Origin: Arthrobacter psychrochitiniphilus | GTDB taxonomy: Bacteria; Actinomycetota; Actinomycetes; Actinomycetales; Micrococcaceae | Assembly (NCBI RefSeq): GCF_003185915.1 | Contig: NZ_QHLZ01000004.1 | Location: 278,889 to 342,888 of the forward strand | DNA length: 64,000 bases | Direction: 5' to 3' | In this document: positions 62,257 through 64,000 of the stretch, piece by piece | Numbering within the stretch: the stretch's first letter is position 1 | How the letters are laid out: every line of letters starts with the position of its first letter | Translations under genes and position numbers: made by a program | Notes under the pieces: model-generated | The model's input: only the letters and a program-made list of their open reading frames with translations | Databases searched by the model: none | Told to the model about the DNA's origin: nothing

Positions 62257-62876
62257 TCAAGGACCTTGAGGGTGTCGTGATATCTGCCGATGCGTTGCAT
62301 ACCCAGCGGGAGCATGCCCAGTACCTGCACTCCCGAAAAGCGCACTATGTCCTTACCGTGAAAGCGAACCAGCCCAAACTTCACGACCAGTTGTGCACCT
62401 TGCCGTGGAAGCAGGTCAGGGCCGGGCACAAGACCCACGAAACCGCCAATGGCCGCGAGATCGCGCGGACCGTCAAATGTGTCAGCGTTGCTGCCGGGAT
62501 CAAGTTCCCCCATGCCGCACAGGCCGCACAGATCACCCGCAAGTCCCGGCCGCTCGGAACCCGGAAGTGGTCGACCGAGACGGTCCACATCGTCACCTCG
62601 CTGGCGCCGGCAGCAGGGAAACCGGAACTCATCGGGTCCCTGATCCGCGGCCACTGGGGAATTGAAAACGGCCTCCACTGGCGCCGGGACGTGACTTGGC
62701 GAGAAGACTCCAGCCAGGTCCGGCGGGGCAACGCTCCCCGTGTCATGGCGTCCCTGAGGAACATCGCCATCACGATATTGAGGCTCGAAGGCGAAACAAA
62801 CCTTGCCAAAGCCACCCGCGGTGCCCGCAACTATCCTGACCGCGCCCTCAAACTCGCCGGCCTAACTACCAGCTAA
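62257..62876 (+). pseudogene. ISAs1-family transposase, C-terminal fragment
   Basis: The frame enters directly from the right inverted repeat of the IS3 element (KDLEGVVISADALHTQREHA) and encodes the last ~200 residues of an ISAs1 DDE transposase, with LTVKANQPKLH, RGHWGIENGLHWRRDVTWREDSS and the terminal NIAITILRLEG. The catalytic Asp of the SADALH block and the Glu of HWGIEN are present, but the N-terminal half is missing. The sequence CTTTGCAGAAGCCCTG after the stop (62882-62897) may be its right terminal repeat. The fragment is not functional. Confidence 0.88.
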
Positions 62877-62994
62877 ACGACTTTGCAGAAGCCCTGGGTA
62901 TGACACCGCCTTCTATTGACAACTTCCCCCGGTTCGTGGACGATACTATTATTCGACAATAACTGCTCTTTGAGAAAAATATCTGGGGAATATA

Positions 62995-63444
62995 ATTAGT
63001 AAAAAACGTCCATTTCTAGCGGCGATTTTGAGCATTATCTTTGTTGGCGCGGGTCTAGCAATTGCTGCACCGGCACAAGCAGTTGACATACGCGTTGATG
63101 GCTGCACAGTTCACTCGAACAACCCTCATCCTTCGGTTCATTACAACGGAACTATTGATGGGGTAGGAACAATCAGCTGCCCAACACGTGCATCTAACCT
63201 CTACTTGAAAGTAACCCTAGAGAAATACAATGGTGCTTCATGGACAAGGCCTGCATTGGATTATTTAAACTCATTTGGATTTAAGTCGACTGCAGCGTCC
63301 TCATGCAGTGCAGGACCGGGAACTTTTCGCACAAGAGTTGACTATGTGGTTAAACGATATTCAACCAGCACCCCAAAAGCCGGTAACCTTTACACTCCTT
63401 GGATGGGTGTAGCCTGCGGACCTGCATCGAGAATTGCAGGTTAG
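62995..63444 (+). CDS. Small secreted protein with Cys pairs
   Basis: The frame is open from 62974. The signal peptide begins KKRPFLAAILSIIFVGAGLAIAAPAQA, and cleavage after AQA gives a mature protein of about 120 residues with four cysteines (likely two disulfides) and Tyr/Thr-rich sequence. No ATG, GTG or usable TTG lies before the signal: the TTG at 63028 would remove its basic start. ATT at 62995 (four bases after GGGGAA) or ATA at 62992 would work, so a rare start codon is likely. The DNA is AT-richer than its neighbours. I do not recognise the family. Confidence 0.6.
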   Translation: MSKKRPFLAAILSIIFVGAGLAIAAPAQAVDIRVDGCTVHSNNPHPSVHYNGTIDGVGTISCPTRASNLYLKVTLEKYNGASWTRPALDYLNSFGFKSTAASSCSAGPGTFRTRVDYVVKRYSTSTPKAGNLYTPWMGVACGPASRIAG

Positions 63445-63469
63445 GGTTGTCATCTATTTCTTGAGACTA

Positions 63470-63766
63470 TTAGTCTTCTTTGGGCGCTAATCCAAAAAGT
63501 TTTGTCATTTGGGGAGTAGAAATGAATTCGAATTTTGAAGTTATTTGAGTTTCAAACCATTTAACAAAAAACTCCATTGGCCTACCGGCAGCTTCATTTT
63601 CAGCCCAAGCCAATGCGTCCCTCACATCTTGCACGTCAGTCACCTCATACTCATCAACAGCCCATGAGTAATTTTCTATCACCGGAGGAGTCCAAATACG
63701 CACTCTATAGGTGGCGGGATCAGGATATTCAAATACGTCATCTTCGCGCATCCATTGTATATTCAT
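63470..63766 (-). CDS. Small acidic hypothetical protein, possible immunity protein
   Basis: A 98-residue acidic protein rich in aromatic residues (IWTPPVIENYSWAVDEYEVTDV), with no signal peptide or membrane segment. It starts 14 bases downstream of the end of a minus-strand gene entering from the right edge. Size, charge and place fit an immunity protein following a toxin gene, but I cannot match it to a named family. Codon use is AT-rich like its surroundings. Confidence 0.5.
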   Translation of the reverse strand: MNIQWMREDDVFEYPDPATYRVRIWTPPVIENYSWAVDEYEVTDVQDVRDALAWAENEAAGRPMEFFVKWFETQITSKFEFISTPQMTKLFGLAPKED

Positions 63767-63780
63767 GGCACTACTCTAGG

Positions 63781-64000
63781 TCAGAATATCGATAAAATTT
63801 CTTGATCATAGAATTTTTCCTCAAGTTTAGCCGCTTCCAATCTTTCGTTGACCTTTGGGTCATCATCCAGTGAAGCGGCACACAGCAACCCGTCACCGTG
63901 CCCTCACCAGGACGCAGAAATGCCGGCTCTCCGCGTTTCGTGGTGAAATCCACTATTGCAATGGATGATTCACCGCTGTTCGGGCGGCGCTCCTGAGCAT
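63781..64000 (-). pseudogene. 3' end of an unknown gene, probably frameshifted
   Basis: The minus-strand frame is open at the right edge (ERRPNSGESSIAIVDFTTKRGEPAFLRPGEG) and then, in the same frame, turns into an unlikely basic sequence with a stop at 63771. A neighbouring frame from ~63903 (HGDGLLCAASLDDDPKVNER, ending EILSIF at 63781) is acidic and protein-like. Restoring one missing base at about 63903-63908 joins both. The gene is partial; no family is recognised. A toxin is one possibility, given the small gene that follows. Confidence 0.45.

Overview
The window is high-GC DNA from an actinobacterium, most likely an Arthrobacter-type member of the Micrococcaceae. The signs are the fba-DUF3151 pair, the ffs-dnaX-recR order, a sialidase with an LAxTG-type sorting motif, and actinobacterial IS3 and ISAs1 elements. 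This is inference from gene content; no 16S rRNA is present. Most of positions 1-50000 is ordinary chromosomal backbone. The last 13 kb is accessory DNA.

Layout: 1-2400 holds the 3' end of a sedolisin-type protease, then fructose-bisphosphate aldolase and its DUF3151 partner. Positions 2520-8040 form a nitrite/nitric-oxide cluster: a divergent DUF2249 protein, a probable Fe-S HTH regulator, an NnrS-like membrane protein and a 907-residue membrane-anchored copper nitrite reductase. Positions 8056-12585 hold an MFS drug exporter, purA, a dead aspartate/glutamate racemase and a nitrilase-family hydrolase. An ssuBAC-type ABC importer lies at 13245-16137, followed by a run of small housekeeping genes and purSQL (19495-22820). 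Positions 23426-27937 encode a 1503-residue surface sialidase. Next come an OhrR-like MarR regulator, lysC, an ABC exporter pair, ilvD, recR, dnaX and the SRP RNA on the minus strand, tRNA-Ser(GGA), glutathione peroxidase and a LytR_C protein.

The accessory part begins with a HipBA toxin-antitoxin locus (45794-47277) whose HipA carries Asn at the predicted catalytic Asp. A complete Wadjet (JetABCD) anti-plasmid operon follows at 51443-58071, all on the minus strand with overlapping genes. Beyond it are a frameshifted membrane-protein gene, an OLD-family nuclease broken by a frameshift and cut by an IS3-family element, a truncated ISAs1 transposase, and AT-richer DNA with a small secreted protein and a possible toxin/immunity pair at the right edge. 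This is the structure of a decaying defence island in which Wadjet is the intact member.

The novel-looking points are the nitrite reductase with a second blue-copper domain and a many-helix membrane anchor, the HipA active-site substitution, several clean palindromic operator candidates, and several pseudogenes whose lesions can be read directly. All family names come from recognising motifs by eye; no database search was run.
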